In this document: piece after piece, positions 26,698-35,595 of the stretch
Numbering within the stretch: position 1 is the stretch's first letter
Layout: every line of letters begins with the position of its first letter
Assembly: GCA_030530525.1 (NCBI GenBank)
Contig: JAUMUT010000007.1
Coordinates: 22,430 to 86,429 of the forward strand
Direction of reading: 5' to 3'
Length of the DNA: 64,000 nucleotides
Source of the DNA: Capnocytophaga sp.
GTDB lineage: Bacteria; Bacteroidota; Bacteroidia; Flavobacteriales; Flavobacteriaceae
Translations under genes and position numbers: made by a program
Notes under the pieces: generated by a model
The model's input: only the letters and a program-made list of their open reading frames with translations
Told to the model about the DNA's origin: nothing
The model's database searches: none

Positions 26698-26723
26698 TCG
26701 ATTATTATCAATAAATACAATAA

Positions 26724-28694
<1,971 letters not shown>

Positions 28695-28704
28695 TATATT
28701 CCAT

Positions 28705-28734
28705 AAAAGGCCTATCATAAAAGATAGGTCTTTT
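28705..28734 (+). terminator. gyrB terminator
   Basis: Twelve-bp arms (28705-28716 and 28723-28734) contain one G-U wobble; a T-rich tract follows, 11 bp beyond the stop. Confidence 0.85.
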
Positions 28735-28795
28735 TATTTTACAAAAAATAGATTTTTCGTATAAAATTCACCTGAAAACTCTTAAATTTGTCAAA

Positions 28796-29515
28796 ATGAA
28801 TACAAAAAAACTGTTACAAGATATAGAACAATATGGATTTGAAGTGATAATGATTCCTCCTACGGACTATTTACCCTCATTTGCCTACACAGTGGGGCTA
28901 TGGAAAAACTACCAATCCCCTGAAATTATAGTATTTGGGCTTCCTGTGGAAACGATGCATATTATACTTAATACCGTAGTTAATGAAGAAATAAAGGCAG
29001 GAAAACCCATAAAAACAGGTAGCAATTATATGGATGTTTTGCAAGATTTTCCTGTACAATTTCTATCTGTGGATAAGCGAAATATCTCGGATTATTTTGG
29101 GCAAGCTATTGCTTTTTATCAAACAGCCAATTTTCCTGCTTTACAATTAGTTTGGCCTGACAACAAAGGTATTTTCCCTTTTGAAAAGAATTTTGAAGAA
29201 AGTTTTATTTATCTGCAACCACTTTTAGACAGAAACGCAGATTTTAAATTTAGAGAAGATAGAAATCGGGCGGTTTTTACCACTTCTTCTTGGCTGGAAA
29301 ACCAAAGTTTTATCAATGAAGTCATTCACGACCAAGAGGGAGATTGGTTTTTCCTTACAGAAGGCGAGGTAGATAAAGACTTTGAATTGCGATTAATCAC
29401 TTTAGAACAAATGCTTCAATATGAGCCGACGCTTAACCAATTCTTTGATTTGGACTATAACGAACGGGCTTTTCGTAATTCTGCCGAAGAAGAATGGGTA
29501 AGAATGCCTGTATAA
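28796..29515 (+). CDS. DUF4262-domain protein
   Basis: The first ~100 residues match the DUF4262 pattern: YGFEVIMIPPTDYLPSFAYTVGLWKNYQSPEIIVFGLP, then VDKRNISDYFGQAIAFY and PALQLVWPD. The remaining ~130 residues are a less conserved extension with FTTSSWLENQSFINEVIHD. It is cytoplasmic. DUF4262 proteins are uncharacterised and often occur near toxin-immunity or accessory genes. A possible -7 element (TAAATTTG) lies near 28781-28788. Confidence 0.8.
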   Translation: MNTKKLLQDIEQYGFEVIMIPPTDYLPSFAYTVGLWKNYQSPEIIVFGLPVETMHIILNTVVNEEIKAGKPIKTGSNYMDVLQDFPVQFLSVDKRNISDYFGQAIAFYQTANFPALQLVWPDNKGIFPFEKNFEESFIYLQPLLDRNADFKFREDRNRAVFTTSSWLENQSFINEVIHDQEGDWFFLTEGEVDKDFELRLITLEQMLQYEPTLNQFFDLDYNERAFRNSAEEEWVRMPV

Positions 29516-29599
29516 GTTTGTTTGAAAAAATCCTTCTTTTTTATATTCTTTTAATAATAAAGATTTTTTATATTTTTGCAACAATTATTAAAATAAAAT

Positions 29600-30187
29600 A
29601 TGAAATATCCTCTGTTACATCAGCATTTTTCTAAATACATCACAGGCGAAACCGACCAAATAGAAGCCCTTTGCGCACTCTACTCCCCGCAAACCCTCAA
29701 AAAGAAAGAATACCTCCTACAAGCAGGGCAAGTGTGCAAGGTAGAGGCTTTCATCGTGCAGGGGCTTGTGCGCATCTATCATATTGACCGCAATGGCGTT
29801 GAGCAAATCCTCTTCTTCGGGGCAGAAGACTGGTGGGTTACCGACTTTGATAGCTTTATGCACCAAACCCCTTCACAGCTCTACATTCAAGCCTTAGAGG
29901 ACAGCCAGCTACTGATTATCACCCCCGAAGATAAGCAGTATGCCTATGAGCATATCCCCATTACCGAACGCCTCTTCCGCCTGATGGCTGTGCGCACCCA
30001 TATTGCCCTACAACGCCGTATGCTCGATAACCTCAGCAAAACCGCCGAAGAGCGTTACCGCGACTTCTTTACAAAATATCCACATATCGCCCGTAGGCTT
30101 ACCAATGTACAATTGGCGGGCTATCTGGGTGTAACGCACGAATTTATTAGCAAGATTAGAAGAAAATCAGTTCAAAACAAGAATTAA
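29600..30187 (+). CDS. Crp/Fnr-family transcriptional regulator (second copy)
   Basis: This 195-residue protein has the same architecture as the regulator at 20756: a cNMP-binding-like barrel (KKEYLLQAGQVCKVEAFIVQGLVRIYH) and a C-terminal HTH (LTNVQLAGYLGVTHEFISKIRRK). It has no Fe-S Cys cluster. The recognition helix differs from the first copy (THEFISKIRR versus TPVMLSNVKA), so the two probably read different sites. It is a GC-rich gene between AT-rich neighbours. Confidence 0.9.
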   Translation: MKYPLLHQHFSKYITGETDQIEALCALYSPQTLKKKEYLLQAGQVCKVEAFIVQGLVRIYHIDRNGVEQILFFGAEDWWVTDFDSFMHQTPSQLYIQALEDSQLLIITPEDKQYAYEHIPITERLFRLMAVRTHIALQRRMLDNLSKTAEERYRDFFTKYPHIARRLTNVQLAGYLGVTHEFISKIRRKSVQNKN

Positions 30188-30273
30188 AAGTTCAAAATAA
30201 GAAATAATAAGGATTGTAAGTCTTTTGGGATTGTAGTATTTTTGCATTGTTTAATCATATCATTATTTAAGCA

Positions 30274-30642
30274 ATGAAGAAATTTGTAATTTTAACTACT
30301 GCACTAATAATGCTTAGTGCGTGCCGTACTACCAAAACAGATGTAGGGCAATTCCGAGAAAACCCAGGCAAAGATTATGTGTATGCCAAAGGCAAACAAG
30401 TTTGGATTTTTTGGGGACTTTTACCCGCAGGGCGAACCAAAGTAAATACTCCTTCCTCTGGTAATTGCCAAGTAATTACCCGTACCAACTTAGCAGATTT
30501 ACTTATCAGTGGGCTTACAGCGGGTATTGTTAGCACCGAAACCATCAAGATAAAAGCCAAACAAGAAAATGCCCCACAACAGCAGGCTCAGCCTCAAAAT
30601 ACAGGCAACACCACCATTCAAATACATAATCATAGTAACTAA
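30274..30642 (+). CDS. Bor-like lipoprotein, 122 aa
   Basis: The lipobox LIMLSAC places the lipidated Cys near residue 17. The pattern KQVWIFWGLLPAGRTKVNTP..CQVITRTNLADLLISGLTAGIVSTETIKIKAKQ resembles the Bor/Iss-type lipoprotein fold (bacterial serum-resistance relatives), a family assignment I make with moderate confidence. A Gln-rich tail follows. A TATTTTTG element (30237-30244) serves as promoter. It is probably co-transcribed with the lipoprotein gene 18 bp downstream. Confidence 0.7.
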   Translation: MKKFVILTTALIMLSACRTTKTDVGQFRENPGKDYVYAKGKQVWIFWGLLPAGRTKVNTPSSGNCQVITRTNLADLLISGLTAGIVSTETIKIKAKQENAPQQQAQPQNTGNTTIQIHNHSN

Positions 30643-30660
30643 TAATTTAATTTATAATTT

Positions 30661-31065
30661 ATGAAAAGAATATTTTTCTATTCTGTGATGCTATTACTTT
30701 CGGTAGTAGCTACCATTTCTTGTAGCAAAGACGATGATGAGAAAGCTACATCGGCTACTATCCAATTAGTAGATATTTCAGGAAATGCTATTAAGGGAAT
30801 TTCTGTATATGCCTACGACGAAGATACTTGGAAAGTAATAGGAGATGATCCGCTTCACGCCGATTTTCAAGTAGTTTCTAACGATGCAGGGAATGCTACT
30901 TTTACCAATCTTGACAGTGGTACGCAATTTACCAGTCTTAATAACGAAACCAATACTTTTACTTTCTCTGCTCACTACTCCGTTAATAGTATTAGTAAAA
31001 AGAAAACGATTTCTATTACCTTGAAAAAAGGAGATAATAAAACGGAAAAATTAGTACTCAACTAA
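30661..31065 (+). CDS. Lipoprotein with Ig-like (carboxypeptidase-regulatory-type) domain
   Basis: The signal peptide ends in VVATISC with the lipobox Cys near residue 21, followed by acidic SKDDDE, a sorting context seen in surface lipoproteins of Capnocytophaga and relatives. The mature 110 residues form a beta-sandwich-like unit (IQLVDISGNAIKGISVYAYDE, DAGNATFTNLDSGTQF) typical of carboxypeptidase-regulatory-like or B-domain folds. It probably decorates the cell surface. It ends at a bidirectional terminator. Confidence 0.75.
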   Translation: MKRIFFYSVMLLLSVVATISCSKDDDEKATSATIQLVDISGNAIKGISVYAYDEDTWKVIGDDPLHADFQVVSNDAGNATFTNLDSGTQFTSLNNETNTFTFSAHYSVNSISKKKTISITLKKGDNKTEKLVLN

Positions 31066-31070
31066 AAACA

Positions 31071-31096
31071 AAAAGGCTACCACTCGGTAGCCTTTT
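31071..31096. terminator. Bidirectional terminator between lipoprotein and XRE genes
   Basis: Perfect 11-bp arms (31071-31081 and 31086-31096) with a 4-nt loop and A4/T4 ends lie between converging stop codons. Confidence 0.9.
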
Positions 31097-31450
31097 CTAT
31101 TTATTGAGCATCTCTTTAAGTAATGCAATTTGTTCTTTTAGAGAAGCAATTGTTTCTTCGTATTGCGTAATTAGTTTTTCAGGTATTTGGTTATAGTGAT
31201 ATTCGCCTATCCCTGTTTCATTATGATTGATATTGAACACTTTTTTATCGTCAAAGCCTAATACTTTCATTGGATCTACTTGCAAAATAGTGCATATTTC
31301 ATTGAGGCGCGTGATAGTTAGTTGCGTCTCTCCCGATTCTATCTTAGAATAAGCCCTTGTAGAAATCCCTAATTGGGTAGCTACATAATCCTGTGAAATT
31401 CTCTTCACCTCACGAGCCTGTTTTATTTTTACCTCTGGTTGCTCAATCAT
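31097..31450 (-). CDS. XRE-family helix-turn-helix regulator
   Basis: Residues 8-62 are a Cro/CI-type HTH (IKQAREVKRISQDYVATQLGISTRAYSKIESGETQLTITRLNEICTIL). The C-terminal segment from about residue 88 is a short coiled coil (ITQYEETIASLKEQIALLKEMLNK), probably for oligomerisation. The start at 31450 (MIEQPEV) is chosen over 31486, which would begin inside the promoter. The minus-strand -7 is TACTTTTG at 31483-31476, with TTGACA near 31499-31494. It is divergent from the gene at 31583 with a palindrome between them. Confidence 0.9.
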   Translation of the reverse strand: MIEQPEVKIKQAREVKRISQDYVATQLGISTRAYSKIESGETQLTITRLNEICTILQVDPMKVLGFDDKKVFNINHNETGIGEYHYNQIPEKLITQYEETIASLKEQIALLKEMLNK

Positions 31451-31510
31451 TTTATGATTTTTTATAAAAACTTTGCAAAAGTACAAAATAATTTGTCAAT
31501 TAGCAAGTTT

Positions 31511-31556
31511 ATTGAACTTGTTCAATGTTTTTTGCCTTCGCCTTGCCGTACCTTTG
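31511..31556 (+). promoter_or_regulatory. Palindromic operator ATTGAACTTGTTCAAT plus promoter
   Basis: A perfect 16-bp dyad (31511-31526) lies 22 bp upstream of the -7 element TACCTTTG (31549-31556). Its centre is near -41.5 relative to the predicted start. The same dyad at the same spacing occurs at 34214-34259. The half-site TTGAA-N4-TTCAA resembles Crp/Fnr boxes. Confidence 0.65.
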
Positions 31557-31582
31557 CATTTAGAAATTAAACAGCAAAGAAA

Positions 31583-31975
31583 ATGATCGTTATTTTAATC
31601 ATACTCCTTCTTCTTATCTTTTATTTTCTCTTTCAGAAAAGGGAGGAACATTGGCTTGTATTTGGCAAGGAACACACAATGGAGTACCTCACTAAGGGAG
31701 GGAAGAAATTTATCTATGAGCAGACCTCTTTTGGTGCCTCGCAGGAAACGGTGTATTACCTCTTTCAACTGGTATATGTTCTTACCCAGCGCAAAGGATT
31801 TTTGGAGTACAAGTACGACCTATACGACTTCTCTTATAACATCTTTCGGTATGAGGGGACGACCTTAAAAATCTTTCGCTACCAAAATTATATCTACCTT
31901 ATTCGCTCCACCGAGCCTATGAGTATTGAAGAGTTTGAAAGCATCAATCCGTATAAGCCTAAAGAATTATCGTAA
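31583..31975 (+). CDS. Hypothetical membrane-anchored protein, 130 aa
   Basis: Residues 1-17 (MIVILIILLLLIFYFLF) form an N-terminal membrane anchor. The rest is cytoplasmic or periplasmic, Tyr- and Phe-rich, with no recognised motif. The promoter carries the palindrome described at 31511, divergent to the XRE regulator. The macro-domain gene converges with it. Confidence 0.65.
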   Translation: MIVILIILLLLIFYFLFQKREEHWLVFGKEHTMEYLTKGGKKFIYEQTSFGASQETVYYLFQLVYVLTQRKGFLEYKYDLYDFSYNIFRYEGTTLKIFRYQNYIYLIRSTEPMSIEEFESINPYKPKELS

Positions 31976-31984
31976 TGAAACGAA

Positions 31985-32449
31985 TTATAAATCGCAAACT
32001 AATACTTCAATATTGCTTTTTATAAGGGTTTGTTCTATAATTGTTTCTATTTTATCCCAAGAACCTCCTGCCAACCCACAACCTATACGTGGCATTTGCA
32101 CTGTGGCCTCTATTTCTTTAGCAAAATCTGCTACCTGCTGTAATCCTTCTTCTACGGCTTCATAACGGATAGGGGGATTTCCGTTTTCATCTTTGTATAT
32201 TTTATGCTGACCAATAATGTTGGCCACCCATATATTTTCTTCCACTTGTACGAATTGTACAGCTCCTAAGGTGAAATTTTCGCCTTCTTTATACCATTGT
32301 TTATATTGATTTTCAGGAGTTTTCCATCGTTTGGAGAGTGCTAAAACAAAGCCTTTCCCCCAAGCCCCTATATCATTACAAATATGGGTGATAATAATAT
32401 TACCTTCTGCTTGCGATACCGTAGCATCTGCTTTTAAATAATGTATCAT
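31985..32449 (-). CDS. Macro-domain protein (ADP-ribose binding / hydrolase type)
   Basis: This single-domain 154-residue macro protein binds ADP-ribose derivatives; relatives remove ADP-ribose from protein or nucleic acid. IIITHICNDIGAWGKGFVLALSKRW is the substrate-binding start, and VQMPRIGCGLAGGSWDKIETII is the G-x-G loop. The order matches the ALC1-like/TARG1 clade, as does the catalytic-looking Lys in GKGF. Macro proteins are often linked to toxins, phage or stress. It is next to an IS element, whose left end is about 30 bp from its start codon and may have displaced its promoter. Confidence 0.85.
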   Translation of the reverse strand: MIHYLKADATVSQAEGNIIITHICNDIGAWGKGFVLALSKRWKTPENQYKQWYKEGENFTLGAVQFVQVEENIWVANIIGQHKIYKDENGNPPIRYEAVEEGLQQVADFAKEIEATVQMPRIGCGLAGGSWDKIETIIEQTLIKSNIEVLVCDL

Positions 32450-32477
32450 TTGTTAGTTGAATCTATTATCTAAGTGA

Positions 32478-33375
32478 TTTAAACTTTTAAAAAATGAGTA
32501 ATCCAATTATTTTTTGTAATATTGTGGTGAAAATCAAAAATATACAAAAATGGATTACTCGCTCGCAAAGGTAAGCAAAAAAGAATTTGAAACCAAATTT
32601 TTACCCCTAATTCCTAAAAATAAAAGAGGCTTTGCATCTAAATTTAACATGTTTGATATTTTTCGCTGTATTGTTCATAAGCTAAAAACAGGATGTCAAT
32701 GGAATAGGTTATTTGTTGAATTAGAATGTGTTAGATATCCTTTTTCTTATCAAAGTGTCTATTATTTCTATAAAAAATGGTGCAAAGAAGAAATTTTTAA
32801 ACTCTTCTTTCAAAACCTTTTGATAGAAAAGAGACCTCTTTTGGATACCGAGAAATTGAACCTTGATGGAACTCATTCCTTAGTTAAGAAAGCTGCTCAA
32901 AGTGCCGATTATCAACATCGCAAAAAGGGTAGAACTTCAAATGTTTTAATTCTTACTGATGGAAATGGTCGTCCTATAGCTTTAGGAGATATTATGTCTG
33001 GAAATCATAATGATTTATATGATATTGTACCTCAGTTCTCTAAGATAATGACACAATTGAGAGAATGCAATCTTTGTGTGGAAAATAGCTACTTAATTGC
33101 AAATAAAGGATTTGATTCTAAGAAACTTAGAAGAGCTATTATGCGAAGAAAGCTTTTTCCAAATATCAAAGAAAATAAACGTAATCGCAAAGGAAATAAA
33201 AGAGGTAGAAAACGTTTCTTTCAAGAAAAAGTTTATAAAGAAAGATATGTAAATGAACGTTGTTTTGCTTGGTTAGATAGTTTCAAAACCCTTTTAATTC
33301 GATTTGATTTTTTGGATTTCCATTGGCTAAATTGGCATTATTTATCCTTTGCTTTGGTCTTACTAAAAGTTTAAA
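32478..33375 (+). mobile_element. IS5-family insertion sequence
   Basis: A single transposase gene is bounded by inverted repeats. TTTAAACTTTTA (32478-32489) on the left is the exact reverse complement of TAAAAGTTTAAA (33364-33375) on the right, where it overlaps the stop codon. A target duplication is not obvious: GTGA flanks the left and CGAG the right. Total length of about 0.9 kb fits IS5 elements. Confidence 0.75.
32550..33374 (+). CDS. IS5-family transposase (DDE type; second Asp replaced by Asn)
   Basis: This 274-residue transposase has the N-terminal DUF4096-like domain (RGFASKFNMFDIFRCIVHKLKTGCQWNRL) and the DDE domain. The first Asp is in LNLDGTHS. The second catalytic position, normally in ADKGYDS-type motifs, reads IANKGFDS, so Asp appears to be Asn (codon AAT for GAT). 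The Glu region is KERYVNERCFAWLDSFKTLLIRFD. The reading frame is intact, but the substitution would be expected to abolish or reduce catalysis. Confidence 0.88.
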   Translation: MDYSLAKVSKKEFETKFLPLIPKNKRGFASKFNMFDIFRCIVHKLKTGCQWNRLFVELECVRYPFSYQSVYYFYKKWCKEEIFKLFFQNLLIEKRPLLDTEKLNLDGTHSLVKKAAQSADYQHRKKGRTSNVLILTDGNGRPIALGDIMSGNHNDLYDIVPQFSKIMTQLRECNLCVENSYLIANKGFDSKKLRRAIMRRKLFPNIKENKRNRKGNKRGRKRFFQEKVYKERYVNERCFAWLDSFKTLLIRFDFLDFHWLNWHYLSFALVLLKV

Positions 33376-33428
33376 CGAGTTCATTGTTATATTGGTTGCT
33401 TAGAAAGAATTTTATTTTTAGCTTTAAG

Positions 33429-34055
33429 TTATTTTAGTAACTTATATAGAAACTCCTTATTTCTGAAAATATTTCTATCTTCTAAAGTAAATAGATGAGG
33501 AGTTTGTAGCATTTTTACTAACTTTATTTGAGCATTGACCTCATCAATAACAATATCTCTATCCATATTATCAAATAGATACCCCCAGTTATAGGAAGCA
33601 ATAATTGAAGAAATGGCTTCCATTGGGGCATTAGTAGCTCGTTCTCCATATTTTTCTTCCCTTTCCTTTATTCCTTTATAAATTTCATCAAATCTACCTA
33701 TTAATAATCTGATACAAAGTTCAGGCAATATATCATCATCATAACTCTCATATTTTTGTTGCAAAATGCCCTTAGGATTTACAGTTTCTCCTGTCTCCTC
33801 ATCTATGATAAAAGGGTAGTTTTGTCCAAAAATAAATTCAAATCCATCATTTTTTTTATCAACTTGATTTAAAATTGACCAGCAAAAAAGATACATTTCA
33901 TTAAATAAAATATACTCTTGGTGATAATTATTTTTATATTCTGTTAATACATCAAATGGATAGGATATATTCCATAGATTCCAAAATAACATATTATCTT
34001 TAGAAATCTGTTGAAATTCTTTTTTTATATATTCTTTATATTCCTTATATTTCAT
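33429..34055 (-). CDS. Hypothetical protein, 208 aa
   Basis: No family is recognised. It is a soluble, acidic, aromatic-rich protein (MLFWNLWNISYPFDVLTEY, EFIFGQNYPFIIDEETGETVNPKG, ASYNWGYLFDNMDRDIVIDE), the kind of composition common among immunity proteins. The start at 34055 (MKYKEYKEY) is chosen over 34151. The 96 bp upstream encode, in another frame, the tail NSGTNQGNEMCGNCKTHFN ending just before the ATG, which may be the last codons of a lost toxin gene. It lies next to the IS element. Confidence 0.6.
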   Translation of the reverse strand: MKYKEYKEYIKKEFQQISKDNMLFWNLWNISYPFDVLTEYKNNYHQEYILFNEMYLFCWSILNQVDKKNDGFEFIFGQNYPFIIDEETGETVNPKGILQQKYESYDDDILPELCIRLLIGRFDEIYKGIKEREEKYGERATNAPMEAISSIIASYNWGYLFDNMDRDIVIDEVNAQIKLVKMLQTPHLFTLEDRNIFRNKEFLYKLLK

Positions 34056-34213
34056 ATTAATTATGATTAAAATGAGTCTTACAATTACCGCACATTTCAT
34101 TTCCTTGATTTGTCCCGCTATTGCAAGCATTCCGCTTCTACCTTTATTCACGAGCCAAAAATAGCCTTTTATTTTGAGATAGCAAAATGTTTTTTACTCC
34201 CTGTTTTGCATTT

Positions 34214-34259
34214 ATTGAACTTGTTCAATGTTTTTCCCTCTGTTCTCGCCGTACCTTTG
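34214..34259 (+). promoter_or_regulatory. Palindromic operator ATTGAACTTGTTCAAT plus promoter (second copy)
   Basis: The same perfect dyad (34214-34229) lies exactly 22 bp upstream of TACCTTTG (34252-34259), as at 31511. The segment from -7 to the leader (CGTACCTTTGCAC) is also shared. Confidence 0.65.
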
Positions 34260-34285
34260 CACCCGAAATTAAAAACATCGTCATA

Positions 34286-35173
34286 ATGAAAAAAATGAAA
34301 ACCATCAGCCTCGCTATTCTTATAAGTGCTGGAATAGTAGCCTGCAACACCCAACAGAAAAGCACTCATAATAATCCTCAACAAAAAGAAAAAGTAATGA
34401 CAACAAAAGACCAAAAACAACAAGTAGTAGCACTCCTTAAAGCCATTGAAACAGGCGCACAAGAACCCGTAGGTTACATCAATGCCCAGAACTACACCCA
34501 GCACAATCTCGGTATTGCCGATGGGCTTGCTGGCTTCGGAGCTGCCCTACAAGCCCTCCCCGCTGGTTCTGCTCGTGTGAATACCGTTCGCGTGTTCCAA
34601 GACGGTGATTACGTATTCGCCCACACCGATTACAACTTCTTCGGCGATAAAATAGGCTTTGACGTCTTCCGCTTCGCCGATGGTAAAATCGTAGAGCACT
34701 GGGACAACCTCCAAGAGAAACCCTCTTCCCCTAACCCCAGCGGTCGCACTATGACCGATGGCACTACCACCGTAACCGACCTTGACAAAACCGAAGCCAA
34801 CAAAGCCCTCGTACGCAATTTCGTGGAGGACATCTTGGTTAATGGTAAAATGGATAAGCTCGCAGGCTACTTCAACGGCGACCTTTACTTGCAACACAAT
34901 CCGCAAATCCCCGATAACCTTTCTGGCTTAGGCAGTGCCTTGGAAGCAATGGCAAAACAAGGTATCACGATGACTTACAGCACCATTCACAAAGTGCTTG
35001 GTGAGGGGAACTTCGTCCTTACCATTAGCGAAGGACAAATAGGTGGAGTACATTCGTCCTTCTACGACCTTTTCCGTGTAGAAAACGGCAAGATTGTAGA
35101 GCATTGGGATACCATAGAACCCATTGCTCCGCAAGAAACGTGGAAACACCAAAACGGAAAGTTTAATTTTTAA
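34286..35173 (+). CDS. Lipoprotein with two SnoaL-like domains
   Basis: The signal peptide ends in AGIVAC, with the lipidated Cys near residue 18. A linker follows, then two tandem SnoaL-like (NTF2-fold) domains of about 115 residues each. The parallel sets INAQNYTQHNLGIADGLAGF / FNGDLYLQHNPQIPDNLSGL and VFRFADGKIVEHWDNLQ / LFRVENGKIVEHWDTIE show internal duplication. SnoaL-like proteins bind or isomerise small molecules; the ligand is unknown. The gene is GC-rich against its AT-rich surroundings. The start at 34286 follows the palindrome-controlled promoter; the earlier in-frame start at 34187 overlaps the operator. Confidence 0.85.
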   Translation: MKKMKTISLAILISAGIVACNTQQKSTHNNPQQKEKVMTTKDQKQQVVALLKAIETGAQEPVGYINAQNYTQHNLGIADGLAGFGAALQALPAGSARVNTVRVFQDGDYVFAHTDYNFFGDKIGFDVFRFADGKIVEHWDNLQEKPSSPNPSGRTMTDGTTTVTDLDKTEANKALVRNFVEDILVNGKMDKLAGYFNGDLYLQHNPQIPDNLSGLGSALEAMAKQGITMTYSTIHKVLGEGNFVLTISEGQIGGVHSSFYDLFRVENGKIVEHWDTIEPIAPQETWKHQNGKFNF

Positions 35174-35196
35174 GCACTTTTTGCTAATAACTAAAT

Positions 35197-35222
35197 TCCC
35201 CTTGCTGTCCTTTGCAAGGGGA
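35197..35222 (+). terminator. Hairpin after the SnoaL lipoprotein gene
   Basis: Nine-bp arms TCCCCTTGC (35197-35205) and GCAAGGGGA (35214-35222) are followed by TTTATTTATG, 23 bp beyond the stop. Confidence 0.7.
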
Positions 35223-35392
35223 TTTATTTATGTTCTTTTTTCACTAAGATTTAGAGGAAACGGAAGTATGGGAAAGCTATCCGAAAAATATAAAAACACT
35301 CCATTTTAAGATACAACTTTTATTTAAGTTGATCATTTAATAATTTACATTATTGATAATCAGTGTTTTTTTAGTTTCGATGTGAATTTAAA

Positions 35393-35536
35393 TTATTTTT
35401 CTTCTATTTTGTAGTATTTAGTATCTTCATACTCAGCCTCCTCTAATCCTAAATAGACATATTGGTTTTCATTAAACTTAACAACCCCATTACGAGAATG
35501 AGTATTTATATTTGCCCAATTAATAAAAGAACTTAC
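35393..35536 (-). pseudogene. Orphan C-terminal gene fragment (47 codons)
   Basis: In the 420-bp gap between the SnoaL and GH3 genes, one minus-strand frame reads FINWANINTHSRNGVVKF and NENQYVYLGLEEAEYEDTK to a stop at 35395-35393. It opens just after a TAA (35539-35537) and has no start codon at a sensible distance. Its protein-like composition suggests the 3' end of a gene whose 5' part is lost. The rest of the gap holds the terminator, the GH3 promoter and no other feature I can name. Confidence 0.45.
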
Positions 35537-35558
35537 TTATATATTCCACTTTATTTCT

Positions 35559-35566
35559 TACCTTTG
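35559..35566 (+). promoter_or_regulatory. GH3 gene promoter, -7 element
   Basis: TACCTTTG lies 29 bp before the ATG at 35596. Confidence 0.65.
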
Positions 35567-35595
35567 CCCACAGAAAACATAAAACCCCATAAAAG

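Noticed and set aside
32470..33385. Target-site duplication around the IS5 element
   Set aside because: Flanking bases (GTGA on the left, CGAG on the right) do not match at the positions implied by the 12-bp inverted repeats; the exact ends cannot be fixed by eye.
34169..34906. Antisense frames over the SnoaL lipoprotein gene
   Set aside because: The plus-strand frame has a signal peptide and two clear domains; the antisense frames show low-complexity composition only.
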